Source: DAOVGZ01 sp964477815 (lineage in GTDB: Bacteria > Babelota > Babeliae > Babelales > Vermiphilaceae). From it: a stretch of 24,103 bases of DNA. The stretch spans positions 1 through 24,103 of the forward strand of contig CAYZEO010000015.1 in the NCBI GenBank assembly GCA_964477815.1, written 5' to 3'. Numbering within the stretch: the first letter of the stretch is position 1; each line of letters begins with the position of its first letter. The notes under the pieces are model-generated. The model did no database searches and was not told where the DNA came from. It saw only the letters and a program-made list of their open reading frames with translations. The position numbers and the translations under genes are program-made. Shown one piece after another: positions 1-7,920 of this stretch.

Positions 1-3000
1 ATTTGCGGTCCAGAGACGATATCCTCTACCTCATTGAGCACATCTTCCTCTTCTGATTCGATTGGATCAACAAGGGAGCGATCAATCTCCTTTGGATCTT
101 TTGCATCAAGGAGATCAATTATATCATTCTCATTTTTCTCATTGTCCGAGTCATTTTCGCTTCCAGTATTGTTAAAAAACTGTACGGATTTCTGAGATAT
201 AACTTCATGACCACCGTTTCCGTTGTCTTTTTTGTCCGACAACGTTTTAAACTTCTTCGTATCATCTTTTTTGGCTGACTGAACAGGGGCTGTTGTTTTT
301 TCCTTCTTTTTCTTCTTCTTTTTTTTCCTTACAGCTTTGAAGATCTTTTCTTCTTTGTTCTTTTCAATCAATTCATTCTTGATCACGACCTTTGCATTAT
401 TTTCTTTTGATTGCTCATTCAAATCCAAGCTGTCTTGACCTACAAGACCATTGTTATTCTTAAGCACACCGGCCATCTCCAATTCTTTAGCTATTTGAAG
501 TTTTTCAAGCTCGGTTTTCAAAAATTCCTTTTTTTCAACCAGGCGCTCTATCTTTTTTTCAAGATCACTGTTTTTCTTTTGCAGCTTATTATTTTCAGTT
601 TTTTCAATATCCAAATCGACCTTAAAATCTTGCATAAGCTTTTGCACAGTGTCGGCATGCTTTGTCATAATCTGTTTTTTTTGAATCTCAATATTCTGCT
701 TGAGCTTATTTATGTTTTCTTTATTAGTTTTTTTCAGAAGATCAGTATTTTCCTTGAGATCTTCAATCTTATTGCTCAAAATATCAATCTGCTTTTGAGC
801 GATCTCTGCTTGTTTCGCAAGCTTTTCACTTAACTTAACGTTCTTATCCTTAAGCTCATTTGCCTTGTTGATTCGCTGAAGCTTGTCCTTTTCCAAGAGC
901 TTTTTATGATTGACCAAATTATTAATCGTGCTGTTCAACTTATTGAGCTCTTTTTTATAACTCTTTTCAAGTTCAACTTGCTTTTCTACAAGCTGTTTTT
1001 CTTTTTGATTTTGCTGCTTAATAAACTGCTTTTTCTGTACTTTAAGACCATCAATCACTTTATGCTGATCAGAAATCTTGCTTTGCAAGCTCTTTATCTG
1101 CAATTGAAAGTTCATAGACTGATCCTTTATCAAATTTCGCAACTGAATCTTCTCTCCCTTGAGAAGATTCACTTTTTTTTGATGCATTTTAATTGTTTTT
1201 TTATACTCATTAACACCAAGCAAATTTTCCTCATTCTCTTTTTGTAACTTTTTTATTTTTTCATTAAATAATATTTTCAATTCAAGCTGCTCCTCTTGAG
1301 CAATCTTATTTAACAAATTTTTCTGAGTCTCAAGAGCAAGCTCTTTATCTTTTTTAAACTTCTTGTTCAATTGATTTTCTTGCCTTATCAACTCTTTATC
1401 TTTTTCATTTTTTTCAGCTTCTATGGCAAGATCTCTATCTTCAAGCAGACTTTTTTTTGTTGATTCTATATCTTCTTGATGCTCCTTTTTGAGCTCATTA
1501 ATTTTCTGTGAATACTGATTCTTAAGCTGCTGAATCTCCTCGTTCTTCATATTCTGCTGTTGTTTTTTGTTATTTTCTAATTGTTTATTGAGTTGTTCGA
1601 GCTTTAACTCGTACTTCTTTACAAGAGTCTTTTTATCATTTTCAAATTTCTTTTTTTCCAAAGACAGTTGCTTTTCGTACTTCTCTTCTGAATTCTCCAT
1701 TTTATATAATTTATTTTTAGCCTCTTGCAGCTTTTTTTCTTTCTCCATCAACTCAACAACATGAAGTTTCTTACACAATTCAAGCTCTCCCTTGATTTCC
1801 ACATTATTTTTATCAAGTTTAGTCTTCTCATTTGTAAGTTTTTTATTCTCTTCAGAAATCTTCTTTAGTGACTGGTGGTACTCGTTAAGATCCTTGATTC
1901 TTTCTTTATCCGAATTTTCCAACTCTTCATTAATAAGCTTTTTTTCCATCTCAAGCTTTTTCTTAACGCTTTCAAACTCAATTTGCTTATTTTTCAGCTT
2001 TTCGTTGTACTTTGCTTCCAGTTCCTTTTTGAGACTCTCAAGCTTTACATTAAGCTCTTTGCCATTACTTACATCAGAATCTTTACCTTCTAGCTGCTTT
2101 TTCGCCTGTTCAAACTTCTTTTTCAAGTTCTCTATCTCAACCCTCTGCAATTTGTTTTTTTCAACCAGCTTTTCATTTTTCTCTTGCGAACAAGATTGAA
2201 CCTCTTTCTCATGCAACTTATTTTTTAAATTATTGATAACATCATTTTTTTGATTGGATTCACTATCTTTTTCTTGAAGAGAGCTCAAAAGGTCTTTATT
2301 GGTATCGCTCAACCGAATAAGTTTATTTTTTTCTGATTTAACCTGCTCAGAAAGATTGTTATTATCTGTTTCAAGCTTCTGGTTCTGCTGCTTGAGCTTT
2401 TGATTAATTTTCTGAGTATTCTCTTTTTCAATCTTTTCAGATTTTATCTGTTTTAAAATTTCGGTGTTTTTGTTCTTCAACTTTGTATTTTGAGACGAAA
2501 GCTGATCAACCTTATTTTGCAACTTCTCCTTTTCTTGAGAGATTTTCTCAGACTTCTGCTCAAACTGAGATTTTATATCTTTTTTCTCTTTTTCCAGCTT
2601 CTCTTTTTGAGTTTTGAAATTCTTTACGACCAGATCGAAACCACCACCAACACCAGATACAGATTTTAACATCTGCTCTTTTTTCCACTGTTCAATCTCT
2701 TTTTCTTTTTTAACAAGCTTTTTCTCGCGTTCAATAAGTTTTTTCTCGAAGTTCTCAAGGGACTGAATACACTTAGCAAGCAACTGTGGGCCACTTACAA
2801 GCTTCTGAGAAAAGTTTTTGGTATTAACACCGTCAATATCGCCGATAAATCCGTGAGTATGATATTGCTTGTCATTGTTAGTTTTTCCAAAAATATTATT
2901 GCTAAAATTAATAATATTATGTCCATTCCCTCCTTTTGTGGAACGTGGACAAATGCGCATGTTTTCTTTCAAAACATTTTTACCAATCTGCATAACCTTT

Positions 3001-3179
3001 TTATTGGTAAAAGCATCGACTAGAAGCTTGCCCCCTGTTTTAACAACCTTCTGCCCCAATCTATTCATGGCAAAACCGTCAGCCTGCCACAAAAGAAGTC
3101 CAGCGAACATCAAACAGGAAAGAGTACCGATAAGTCTTTTTTTATTTTCCACCATTTTAACCACCATTTTAACCACCAT
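1..3179 (-). CDS. Giant exported coiled-coil protein, C-terminus beyond window edge
   Basis: I read every codon of this frame from 3179 down to base 1 and found no stop, so at least 1059 codons are present and the C-terminus is missing. The N-terminus has a basic stretch (ENKKR), a hydrophobic core and a likely cleavage site ADGFA|MNRL, which indicates export. Residues of about 30-125 form a non-repetitive head with a GGNGHN segment. From about residue 130 to 920 the protein is almost wholly Lys/Glu/Gln/Leu-rich with heptad-like spacing, a very long coiled coil. Near residues 945-960 there is a lysine run (plus strand 301-325), then an Asn/Asp/Ser-rich and finally acidic tail (ESEEEDVLNEVED). 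Three in-frame ATGs (3179, 3167, 3155) lie in a 12-bp tandem repeat, so the exact start is uncertain. No enzymatic motif was seen. It may be structural, surface or host-directed; function is unknown. Confidence 0.9.
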   Translation of the reverse strand, partial: MVVKMVVKMVENKKRLIGTLSCLMFAGLLLWQADGFAMNRLGQKVVKTGGKLLVDAFTNKKVMQIGKNVLKENMRICPRSTKGGNGHNIINFSNNIFGKTNNDKQYHTHGFIGDIDGVNTKNFSQKLVSGPQLLAKCIQSLENFEKKLIEREKKLVKKEKEIEQWKKEQMLKSVSGVGGGFDLVVKNFKTQKEKLEKEKKDIKSQFEQKSEKISQEKEKLQNKVDQLSSQNTKLKNKNTEILKQIKSEKIEKENTQKINQKLKQQNQKLETDNNNLSEQVKSEKNKLIRLSDTNKDLLSSLQEKDSESNQKNDVINNLKNKLHEKEVQSCSQEKNEKLVEKNKLQRVEIENLKKKFEQAKKQLEGKDSDVSNGKELNVKLESLKKELEAKYNEKLKNKQIEFESVKKKLEMEKKLINEELENSDKERIKDLNEYHQSLKKISEENKKLTNEKTKLDKNNVEIKGELELCKKLHVVELMEKEKKLQEAKNKLYKMENSEEKYEKQLSLEKKKFENDKKTLVKKYELKLEQLNKQLENNKKQQQNMKNEEIQQLKNQYSQKINELKKEHQEDIESTKKSLLEDRDLAIEAEKNEKDKELIRQENQLNKKFKKDKELALETQKNLLNKIAQEEQLELKILFNEKIKKLQKENEENLLGVNEYKKTIKMHQKKVNLLKGEKIQLRNLIKDQSMNFQLQIKSLQSKISDQHKVIDGLKVQKKQFIKQQNQKEKQLVEKQVELEKSYKKELNKLNSTINNLVNHKKLLEKDKLQRINKANELKDKNVKLSEKLAKQAEIAQKQIDILSNKIEDLKENTDLLKKTNKENINKLKQNIEIQKKQIMTKHADTVQKLMQDFKVDLDIEKTENNKLQKKNSDLEKKIERLVEKKEFLKTELEKLQIAKELEMAGVLKNNNGLVGQDSLDLNEQSKENNAKVVIKNELIEKNKEEKIFKAVRKKKKKKKKEKTTAPVQSAKKDDTKKFKTLSDKKDNGNGGHEVISQKSVQFFNNTGSENDSDNEKNENDIIDLLDAKDPKEIDRSLVDPIESEEEDVLNEVEDIVSGPQ

Positions 3180-3184
3180 TTTTT
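3149..3184 (-). repeat. 12-bp tandem repeat, three copies, at the start of the coiled-coil gene
   Basis: The unit CCACCATTTTAA (plus strand) occurs at 3149-3160 and 3161-3172, and a third copy at 3173-3184 differs in its last two bases. On the minus strand each copy contains an ATG in the same frame, giving the N-terminus MVVKMVVKMVENKK. The repeat can therefore add or remove four codons and a start codon without breaking the frame. Confidence 0.85.
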
Positions 3185-3300
3185 AAAGGATTTTAACCCT
3201 ATTTCCATAACCCCTTCATTTTCAATGATACCTCAAAATGCCCACTCTCTCAACAGGCCATTTATAGCTGTCAGACAAGCATTTCTATCATCTTACTATC

Positions 3301-3329
3301 AATTTACACCTAAAATAATAAATTGTCAA
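3301..3329 (-). promoter_or_regulatory. Probable promoter of the giant coiled-coil gene
   Basis: On the minus strand a perfect TTGACA box (3329-3324) is followed after 17 bp by TAAATT (3306-3301), four of six matches to the -10 consensus. It faces the coiled-coil gene, about 120 bp upstream of its first ATG, and is back to back with the promoter of the metallopeptidase gene. The -10 is only fair, so the exact start point is uncertain. Confidence 0.45.
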
Positions 3330-3345
3330 ATGGAAAATATATCCT

Positions 3346-3374
3346 TTGACAAATCCCATAAAACCTGGTTAAAT
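3346..3374 (+). promoter_or_regulatory. Probable promoter of the M48 peptidase gene
   Basis: A perfect TTGACA (3346-3351) is followed after 17 bp by TTAAAT (3369-3374), which matches four of six -10 positions. The predicted transcript would start about 45 bp before the ATG at 3429. The -35 boxes of this and the divergent promoter form an inverted repeat TTGTCAAA/TTTGACAA (3323-3330 and 3345-3352) separated by 14 bp. Confidence 0.55.
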
Positions 3375-3428
3375 AGTTACAAATGGAGTTTTAAAGGCTA
3401 AGAAGGCCTTAAAAATGGAGGTGAAACG

Positions 3429-4406
3429 ATGATTTTCAGTCAAATCCGCTTTCTGGCACTGTCATTGCTCGTCCTACTAGGAGCCAGTTTTGACCTATTT
3501 GGACATGATTCTGGGACCCCCAAAATAGGCCAAAAGCTAACTCAGGAGTACCTAAATAACCTTGAAAAAAAGGAAAAAATACTCCAATCAGAGCTTTTTA
3601 CTATGGTTGATATCAAAAACGAGAATGAATGGCTCGAGCTTAAAAATAACCTAAAAAATGAGTATTTCAGGGCCTGCGAAGAAACGACTCGCCAGGAACT
3701 GTCTAAAAAGCCTCTTCCACAGAAGATTATAGGTCCAATTTATGAGGTCCTGAACAACAGAAAAATAAGAAACATGTTAAACATCGTGAATGTGGAAAAA
3801 TCGCCTAAAAATCAACGTATTATTGTTCACCGCACCACAGGGACACCAATAACAATTGCTCGGGGGAATAAAAGCATTGAAGCGGACGCAGCAACGGATC
3901 AATTTACGGTTCTTGTCGACCCAGAAGTACTTTTGGACACGCATGCTAATGGATCGGAGATTAAAGCAACTATTGCTCACGAGCTGGTCCATATTGCTCA
4001 TCAGGACGATTTTAACGTCTATTGTGTTAATCAGATCTATAAATCAAGAAAAAAAACATGCAAAACACCCAAAAAACGGTTTGCTAGAGTTATGGGACAG
4101 TGGGAACGCCTGCAAGAAGAACGTGCAGATCTGCTCTCTGGTCTTATCAATATCGAATATGCAATTGCCAACAGAAACCATTTTAAGCGAAACATGCCGA
4201 AAAAAGAAAAACTCAAAGAGGCAAGTTCGCACCCCACCGACCGACAGCGCTACACCTATATGGCAAATCTAGTTACAACAATGGAACAAAAACAAAAAAA
4301 TTATGGGGATGGCTTTTTACTTTTAATCACACTTTTAGTGCTTTTTATAATACTTTCCTTAGGAACCAAAAAAATTAAAAACTCTAGCTTTTTTCTATCC
4401 AAATAA
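3429..4406 (+). CDS. Exported M48-type zinc metallopeptidase with C-terminal membrane anchor
   Basis: The 325-residue product has a signal-peptide-like N-terminus (residues 1-25) and a strongly hydrophobic segment at about 295-312 followed by lysines, so the catalytic domain should sit outside the cytoplasm, anchored at its C-terminus. The zinc motif HELVH is at 184-188. The third ligand is expected at E230 in EERAD (230-234), the spacing used by M48 peptidases, and HPTDRQRY at 268-275 matches the conserved HP region near the end of M48 domains. All visible catalytic elements are intact. A strong GGAGG (3417-3421) precedes the ATG by 7 bases. The first 120 residues are charged and not recognised. 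The gene diverges from the giant coiled-coil gene. M48 family is well supported; a role as an envelope protease or processing enzyme for exported proteins is inference. Confidence 0.88.
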   Translation: MIFSQIRFLALSLLVLLGASFDLFGHDSGTPKIGQKLTQEYLNNLEKKEKILQSELFTMVDIKNENEWLELKNNLKNEYFRACEETTRQELSKKPLPQKIIGPIYEVLNNRKIRNMLNIVNVEKSPKNQRIIVHRTTGTPITIARGNKSIEADAATDQFTVLVDPEVLLDTHANGSEIKATIAHELVHIAHQDDFNVYCVNQIYKSRKKTCKTPKKRFARVMGQWERLQEERADLLSGLINIEYAIANRNHFKRNMPKKEKLKEASSHPTDRQRYTYMANLVTTMEQKQKNYGDGFLLLITLLVLFIILSLGTKKIKNSSFFLSK

Positions 4407-4424
4407 GTCACACTCGCTATTAGA

Positions 4425-4451
4425 TTTTTGGTTATATTCATCAACCAAAAA
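4425..4451 (+). other. AU-rich hairpin directly before the ribosome binding site of the 57-aa ORF
   Basis: TTTTTGGTT (4425-4433) and AACCAAAAA (4443-4451) form a perfect 9-bp stem with a 9-base loop. Its right arm touches the AGGAG (4452-4456) of the next ORF. It has no following T-run on the plus strand, so it is not an intrinsic terminator in the direction of the genes. It could influence ribosome access or mRNA ends; this is inference. Confidence 0.4.
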
Positions 4452-4461
4452 AGGAGTTGTC

Positions 4462-4635
4462 GTGAACCTTGAACAATCAACAAGAGCAATGAGCCCTGAA
4501 GATCATAAGAAATACAACAATCGACTAGAAAAAGATATTTGCAATCCAAACAGTTCCATTCAAATGGCTTCAACAAGCCTCAAAAGAAAAAACAAAAAAG
4601 GTTTTAGGCCTCGTCAAAAAGTACGGGAGCTGTGA
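4462..4635 (+). CDS. Small basic protein, 57 aa, function unknown
   Basis: A GTG start at 4462 has a good AGGAG (4452-4456) five bases upstream and the frame runs to TGA at 4633-4635. The product is hydrophilic, has no signal peptide and becomes strongly basic in its C-terminal third (KRKNKKGFRPRQK). Only one base separates its stop from the ATG of the next gene, which suggests translational coupling. I do not recognise a family. The ribosome binding site and tight spacing argue for a real gene, but the small size and lack of homology information leave it moderate. Confidence 0.55.
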   Translation: MNLEQSTRAMSPEDHKKYNNRLEKDICNPNSSIQMASTSLKRKNKKGFRPRQKVREL

Positions 4636-4636
4636 A

Positions 4637-5164
4637 ATGAACAAGAAAATACTCATTGTATTTATATTTTTTTACTCCGACACTTTTGCGATGAACAGTA
4701 AAAAAAAGATTATAGAATGCCCTTTTAGGGAAGCACGGATCAGTGCAAACGCCGTCCTTGTGCACTTCAAGCAAAAAGACGAGCGCCTATTTACACCTGA
4801 TCCTGATGATGAAAATAATGATATAGAGGTGTTCAACGGAACAGAATTCCTGTACATTATAACTTGCGGCCATAAAAGTGAGATAACAAATTTAACGAAA
4901 CAGTTGAAAACAATAAACAAATTACCAAAAAAACACTTGCCAAATGAATACACCAAACAAGACGAAAATCTCCTTCTGAACAAACTATCTTCTTTACAGA
5001 AAAAATGGCCCAAAATAGTAAGTCATTTGAAAAAAAAATATTCTCATGACAAAGAAAAGCAAAAATGCATTCTTGCAGCTAAAACAGCATTTAAAAACAA
5101 ACTAAATCCTCAATTGAAAACAATTCTAAAACGTCGTCAAACAAATCCGTGTATTATCTCATAA
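4637..5164 (+). CDS. Small exported protein, 175 aa, function unknown
   Basis: The N-terminus MNKKILIVFIFFYSDTFA followed by MNSKKK is a clear signal peptide with probable cleavage after A18. The mature part is hydrophilic and lysine-rich, with isolated cysteines (for example in IIECPF, IITCGH and TNPCIIS) that could form disulfides outside the cytoplasm. The central part contains an acidic loop (DPDDENND) and the C-terminal half is helical and basic. No known domain was recognised. It starts one base after the 57-aa ORF, so the two are probably co-translated. Whether alaS, 94 bases downstream, belongs to the same transcript is unclear because a hairpin lies between them. Confidence 0.8.
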   Translation: MNKKILIVFIFFYSDTFAMNSKKKIIECPFREARISANAVLVHFKQKDERLFTPDPDDENNDIEVFNGTEFLYIITCGHKSEITNLTKQLKTINKLPKKHLPNEYTKQDENLLLNKLSSLQKKWPKIVSHLKKKYSHDKEKQKCILAAKTAFKNKLNPQLKTILKRRQTNPCIIS

Positions 5165-5185
5165 TCAAAGCTAAAAGAAGACGAC

Positions 5186-5243
5186 AAAAAGGGCCAAGGA
5201 TGCTAAAATAAAAGCATTGTGCTGTTGCTAACTGTCCCTTTTT
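5186..5243 (+). other. Hairpin in the leader of alaS, possible terminator or attenuator
   Basis: AAAAAGGG (5186-5193) pairs with CCCTTTTT (5236-5243), and a second small hairpin ATGCT/AGCAT (5200-5204, 5213-5217) sits inside. The right arm ends in five T residues just 15 bases before the alaS ATG. It could be a weak terminator for the upstream pair or a leader structure for alaS. No T-box sequence (TGGNACC type) was found, so a T-box riboswitch is not supported. Confidence 0.35.
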
Positions 5244-5258
5244 ACAAAGTGAAATCCT

Positions 5259-7853
5259 ATGAAATCCCCGGAAATTCGCCAAAAGTTTTTCGAATTTTTC
5301 AAAAAACGTGGGCACGAACAAGTCCCTAGTTCATCACTCATACCCACACAAGATCCAACTTTATTATTTGCCAATGCAGGGATGAACCAGTTTAAAGATC
5401 TTTTTTTGGACAAAGAAAAAAGGAGCTACACACGAGCAGTCTCTATTCAAAAATGCATGCGCGCCGGAGGAAAGCATAACGACCTTGATAACGTCGGATT
5501 TACCAAACGGCACCTGACCTTTTTTGAGATGATGGGAAACTTTTCATTCGGAGATTACTTTAAAAAAGAAGCAATTGAGTACGCCTGGGATTTTTTGACC
5601 AAAGAGATGAAACTTCCAGCTGAAAAACTTCATGCTACGGTATTTACAACAGATGATGAATCTTATGATCTGTGGTTGAAAGAAATAGGCTTGCCCAAAG
5701 AACGAATTCACCGTCTTGGTGCAAAAGATAATTTTTGGCAAATGGGTGACACGGGGCCGTGTGGGCCCTGCACAGAGATTCATCTTGACCGTGGACCGGA
5801 ATTTGGTTGTGGCAAATGTGACCCTGCTTGCGATTGTGACAGATATCTAGAAATTTGGAACTTGGTATTCATGCAGTTTGACCGACAACCAGATGGCACC
5901 GATGTGCCGCTCAAACAAACAGGAGTTGATACCGGCATGGGTCTTGAACGACTGTGTGTTGCGATACAAAATTGCGATTCTGTATTTGAAACCGATCTTT
6001 TTGCAAAACTTTTGGAAAAAATTGAGCTGATTTCTGGCGTCAACTACACAAAATCTGCCCCAGAAGTTAAAGCAGCGTTTCATGTTCTTGCTGACCATAG
6101 CAGAGCCTCTGCGCTCCTGATTTCTGATGGCTGTGCACCATCAAACGAAGGACGTGGTTACGTTTTGCGTAAAGTTATTCGACGAGCAGCTCTTTTTGCA
6201 CAAAAACTAACCGAAAAAGAACTGTTTTCTCGGCTGGTTCCAGTTGTTGTACAAGAGCTGGGCGATATTTATCCAAACTTAAAAACGGATGAAAAATTAA
6301 TTGTAAAAGTACTGGAAAGCGAAGAGAAAAAGTTTTCTGCCAACCTGGTGCGTGGTCAAGGAATTTTGTCTGAGTTTTTTAAACAAAACAAAAAAAGCAA
6401 ATTGATCACGGGAACACAAGCATTTAAATTGTACGACACCTACGGTTTCCCACTCGAGCTGACTGTTTTAATGGCTCAAGAAGAAGGCTTTACCGTCGAT
6501 CAAGACAACTTTGAAAAAGAGATGGCAAAACAGAAAGCACAATCAGGCAAAAAGGATGATGATCCAAAAGCCACTGTACAACTTGATAAAAAAATAACGA
6601 CCCAATTTACTGGATACGAAGATCTGGGAGCTGCAACAAAAATCACAGCTTTAATCCGTGATAACAAAGTAACCGGACAAACTCCTGCAGGCTCTTCGTG
6701 CTGGGTAATCACAGAAAAAACTCCATTTTATGCAACAAGCGGTGGGCAGGAATCAGATAGTGGATGGGTAATTGTTCACGAGAAAAAAATACCTGTCATT
6801 GATGTAAAAACTTTTGGTAACGCAATCGGCTTACAGATCAAAACACCAGTCGAGATAAAAACAGGTGACACTGTTATCTTAGCGGTTGATGGAAAACGAC
6901 GAGATGCCATCATGAAAAATCACACGGCAACACACATGATGCAGGCGGCGCTCATGAATCTGTTTGGCAAACATATTAAACAATCGGGTTCTTTGGTAAC
7001 TCCTGATTATTTGCGATTCGATTTTACCTATCACGAAAACCTGAGCAACGCACAAATTAAACAAGTAGAAGACTTAGTAAACGAAAAAATTATGGAAAAT
7101 ATTCCGCTGCAGACAACAATTACAACACACAAAGATGCTACCAGCCGTGGCGTGATCGCTTTTTTTGGTGATAAATATAATCCTGAAAGTGTCCGAGTTG
7201 TTGAAATTCCAGGATTTTCCGCAGAACTATGTGGCGGAACACATGTGCACAGAACCGGCGATATTGGAAGCTTTAAAATCACTGAAGTCTCTGCCCTATC
7301 GGCTGGTCACCGTCGAATCGTTGCGGTCACCGGACTAAAAGCACTCGAACTGTTCCAAAACAGTTTTGGTGTCATGAAAAAACTAAGTCAGGAATTTAAA
7401 GTGCAACGCGAAGCTGTTTTTGATGCAGTAGAAAAACAAAAACACCAACTTAAAAATCTGCAAACAGAAATCAAAAAACTGAAAAAACTTGAATGGCAAA
7501 CAAAACTGCCAGAATGGGAAAAACAGGTTGCCCAATTGAACGGCATTCCGTTTCTCTTTTTACCACTTGAAGAGTATGAGAACGACCAGATGCAACAGAT
7601 CATCAAACAACTCATGCAAAAAAAACCTGGCTTTTATTTTCTGATCAGTCGCGTCCATGACAAAAGCAGATTTATCTGCGCAGTTGATAAACAGTTTTCA
7701 AAACGCATCAATTTAAAAGAATTTTCAACGCTGCTCAAAGAAGAGCACGGCTTGCGTGGCGGTGGAAGCTCAACGCTACTTCAAGGCGGAGGAGACAAAT
7801 TTGATGCAAAATTATTGGGGTTAGCTATTGTTGAGTGGATAAAGAATCAGTAG
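5259..7853 (+). CDS. alaS: Alanine--tRNA ligase
   Basis: This cytosolic class II synthetase charges tRNA-Ala. The 864 residues match the usual bacterial length. The start MKSPEIRQKFFEFF is the canonical N-terminus, although the ribosome binding site is weak. Motif 2 (FEMMGNFSFGDYF) lies at 89-101, GDTGPCGPC at 163-171 and motif 3 (GVDTGMGLERL) at 222-232. A cysteine-rich loop (CGKCDPACDCDRY, 184-196) is of the type seen in many bacterial and archaeal AlaRS. The editing domain has the four zinc ligands intact: H555, H559 (HTATH), C658 and H662 (CGGTH). A coiled coil at about 705-745 leads to the C-Ala domain with its glycine-rich end (GLRGGGSSTLLQGGG). It converges with pth on a shared terminator. 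Identification is very secure. Confidence 0.98.
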   Translation: MKSPEIRQKFFEFFKKRGHEQVPSSSLIPTQDPTLLFANAGMNQFKDLFLDKEKRSYTRAVSIQKCMRAGGKHNDLDNVGFTKRHLTFFEMMGNFSFGDYFKKEAIEYAWDFLTKEMKLPAEKLHATVFTTDDESYDLWLKEIGLPKERIHRLGAKDNFWQMGDTGPCGPCTEIHLDRGPEFGCGKCDPACDCDRYLEIWNLVFMQFDRQPDGTDVPLKQTGVDTGMGLERLCVAIQNCDSVFETDLFAKLLEKIELISGVNYTKSAPEVKAAFHVLADHSRASALLISDGCAPSNEGRGYVLRKVIRRAALFAQKLTEKELFSRLVPVVVQELGDIYPNLKTDEKLIVKVLESEEKKFSANLVRGQGILSEFFKQNKKSKLITGTQAFKLYDTYGFPLELTVLMAQEEGFTVDQDNFEKEMAKQKAQSGKKDDDPKATVQLDKKITTQFTGYEDLGAATKITALIRDNKVTGQTPAGSSCWVITEKTPFYATSGGQESDSGWVIVHEKKIPVIDVKTFGNAIGLQIKTPVEIKTGDTVILAVDGKRRDAIMKNHTATHMMQAALMNLFGKHIKQSGSLVTPDYLRFDFTYHENLSNAQIKQVEDLVNEKIMENIPLQTTITTHKDATSRGVIAFFGDKYNPESVRVVEIPGFSAELCGGTHVHRTGDIGSFKITEVSALSAGHRRIVAVTGLKALELFQNSFGVMKKLSQEFKVQREAVFDAVEKQKHQLKNLQTEIKKLKKLEWQTKLPEWEKQVAQLNGIPFLFLPLEEYENDQMQQIIKQLMQKKPGFYFLISRVHDKSRFICAVDKQFSKRINLKEFSTLLKEEHGLRGGGSSTLLQGGGDKFDAKLLGLAIVEWIKNQ

Positions 7854-7880
7854 TTTCAAAAAAAATATAAAAAGTTCAAA

Positions 7881-7920
7881 AAACAAATCCCCCAGGGTCA
7901 AAGCCCTGGGGGATTTGTTT
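7881..7920. terminator. Shared bidirectional intrinsic terminator between alaS and pth
   Basis: AAACAAATCCCCCAGGG (7881-7897) and its exact reverse complement (7904-7920) form a perfect 17-bp stem with the loop TCAAAG. On the minus strand the stem is followed by a T-rich tail (complement of 7861-7880). On the plus strand the T residues are in the stem end (GTTT). The right arm overlaps the stop codon of pth by two bases, so both convergent genes end on the same structure. Confidence 0.9.

Noticed and set aside
411..3186. Several plus-strand open frames of 65-140 codons in the first 3.2 kb
   Set aside because: They are Phe/Leu/Ser-rich complements of the Lys/Glu/Gln-rich coiled-coil gene on the minus strand, have no consistent ribosome binding sites, and the minus frame is open throughout.
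4425..4451. Terminator after the M48 gene
   Set aside because: The stem is made largely of A-T pairs and is followed by A residues and a ribosome binding site on the plus strand, not a T-run.
4301..4576. Minus-strand 91-codon frame across the end of the M48 gene
   Set aside because: It is antisense to the M48 gene and the 57-aa ORF and has no ribosome binding site. The plus-strand genes have clear signals.
5165..5258. T-box riboswitch upstream of alaS
   Set aside because: No TGGNACC-type T-box sequence or specifier stem can be found in the 94-base gap, which is too short for one.
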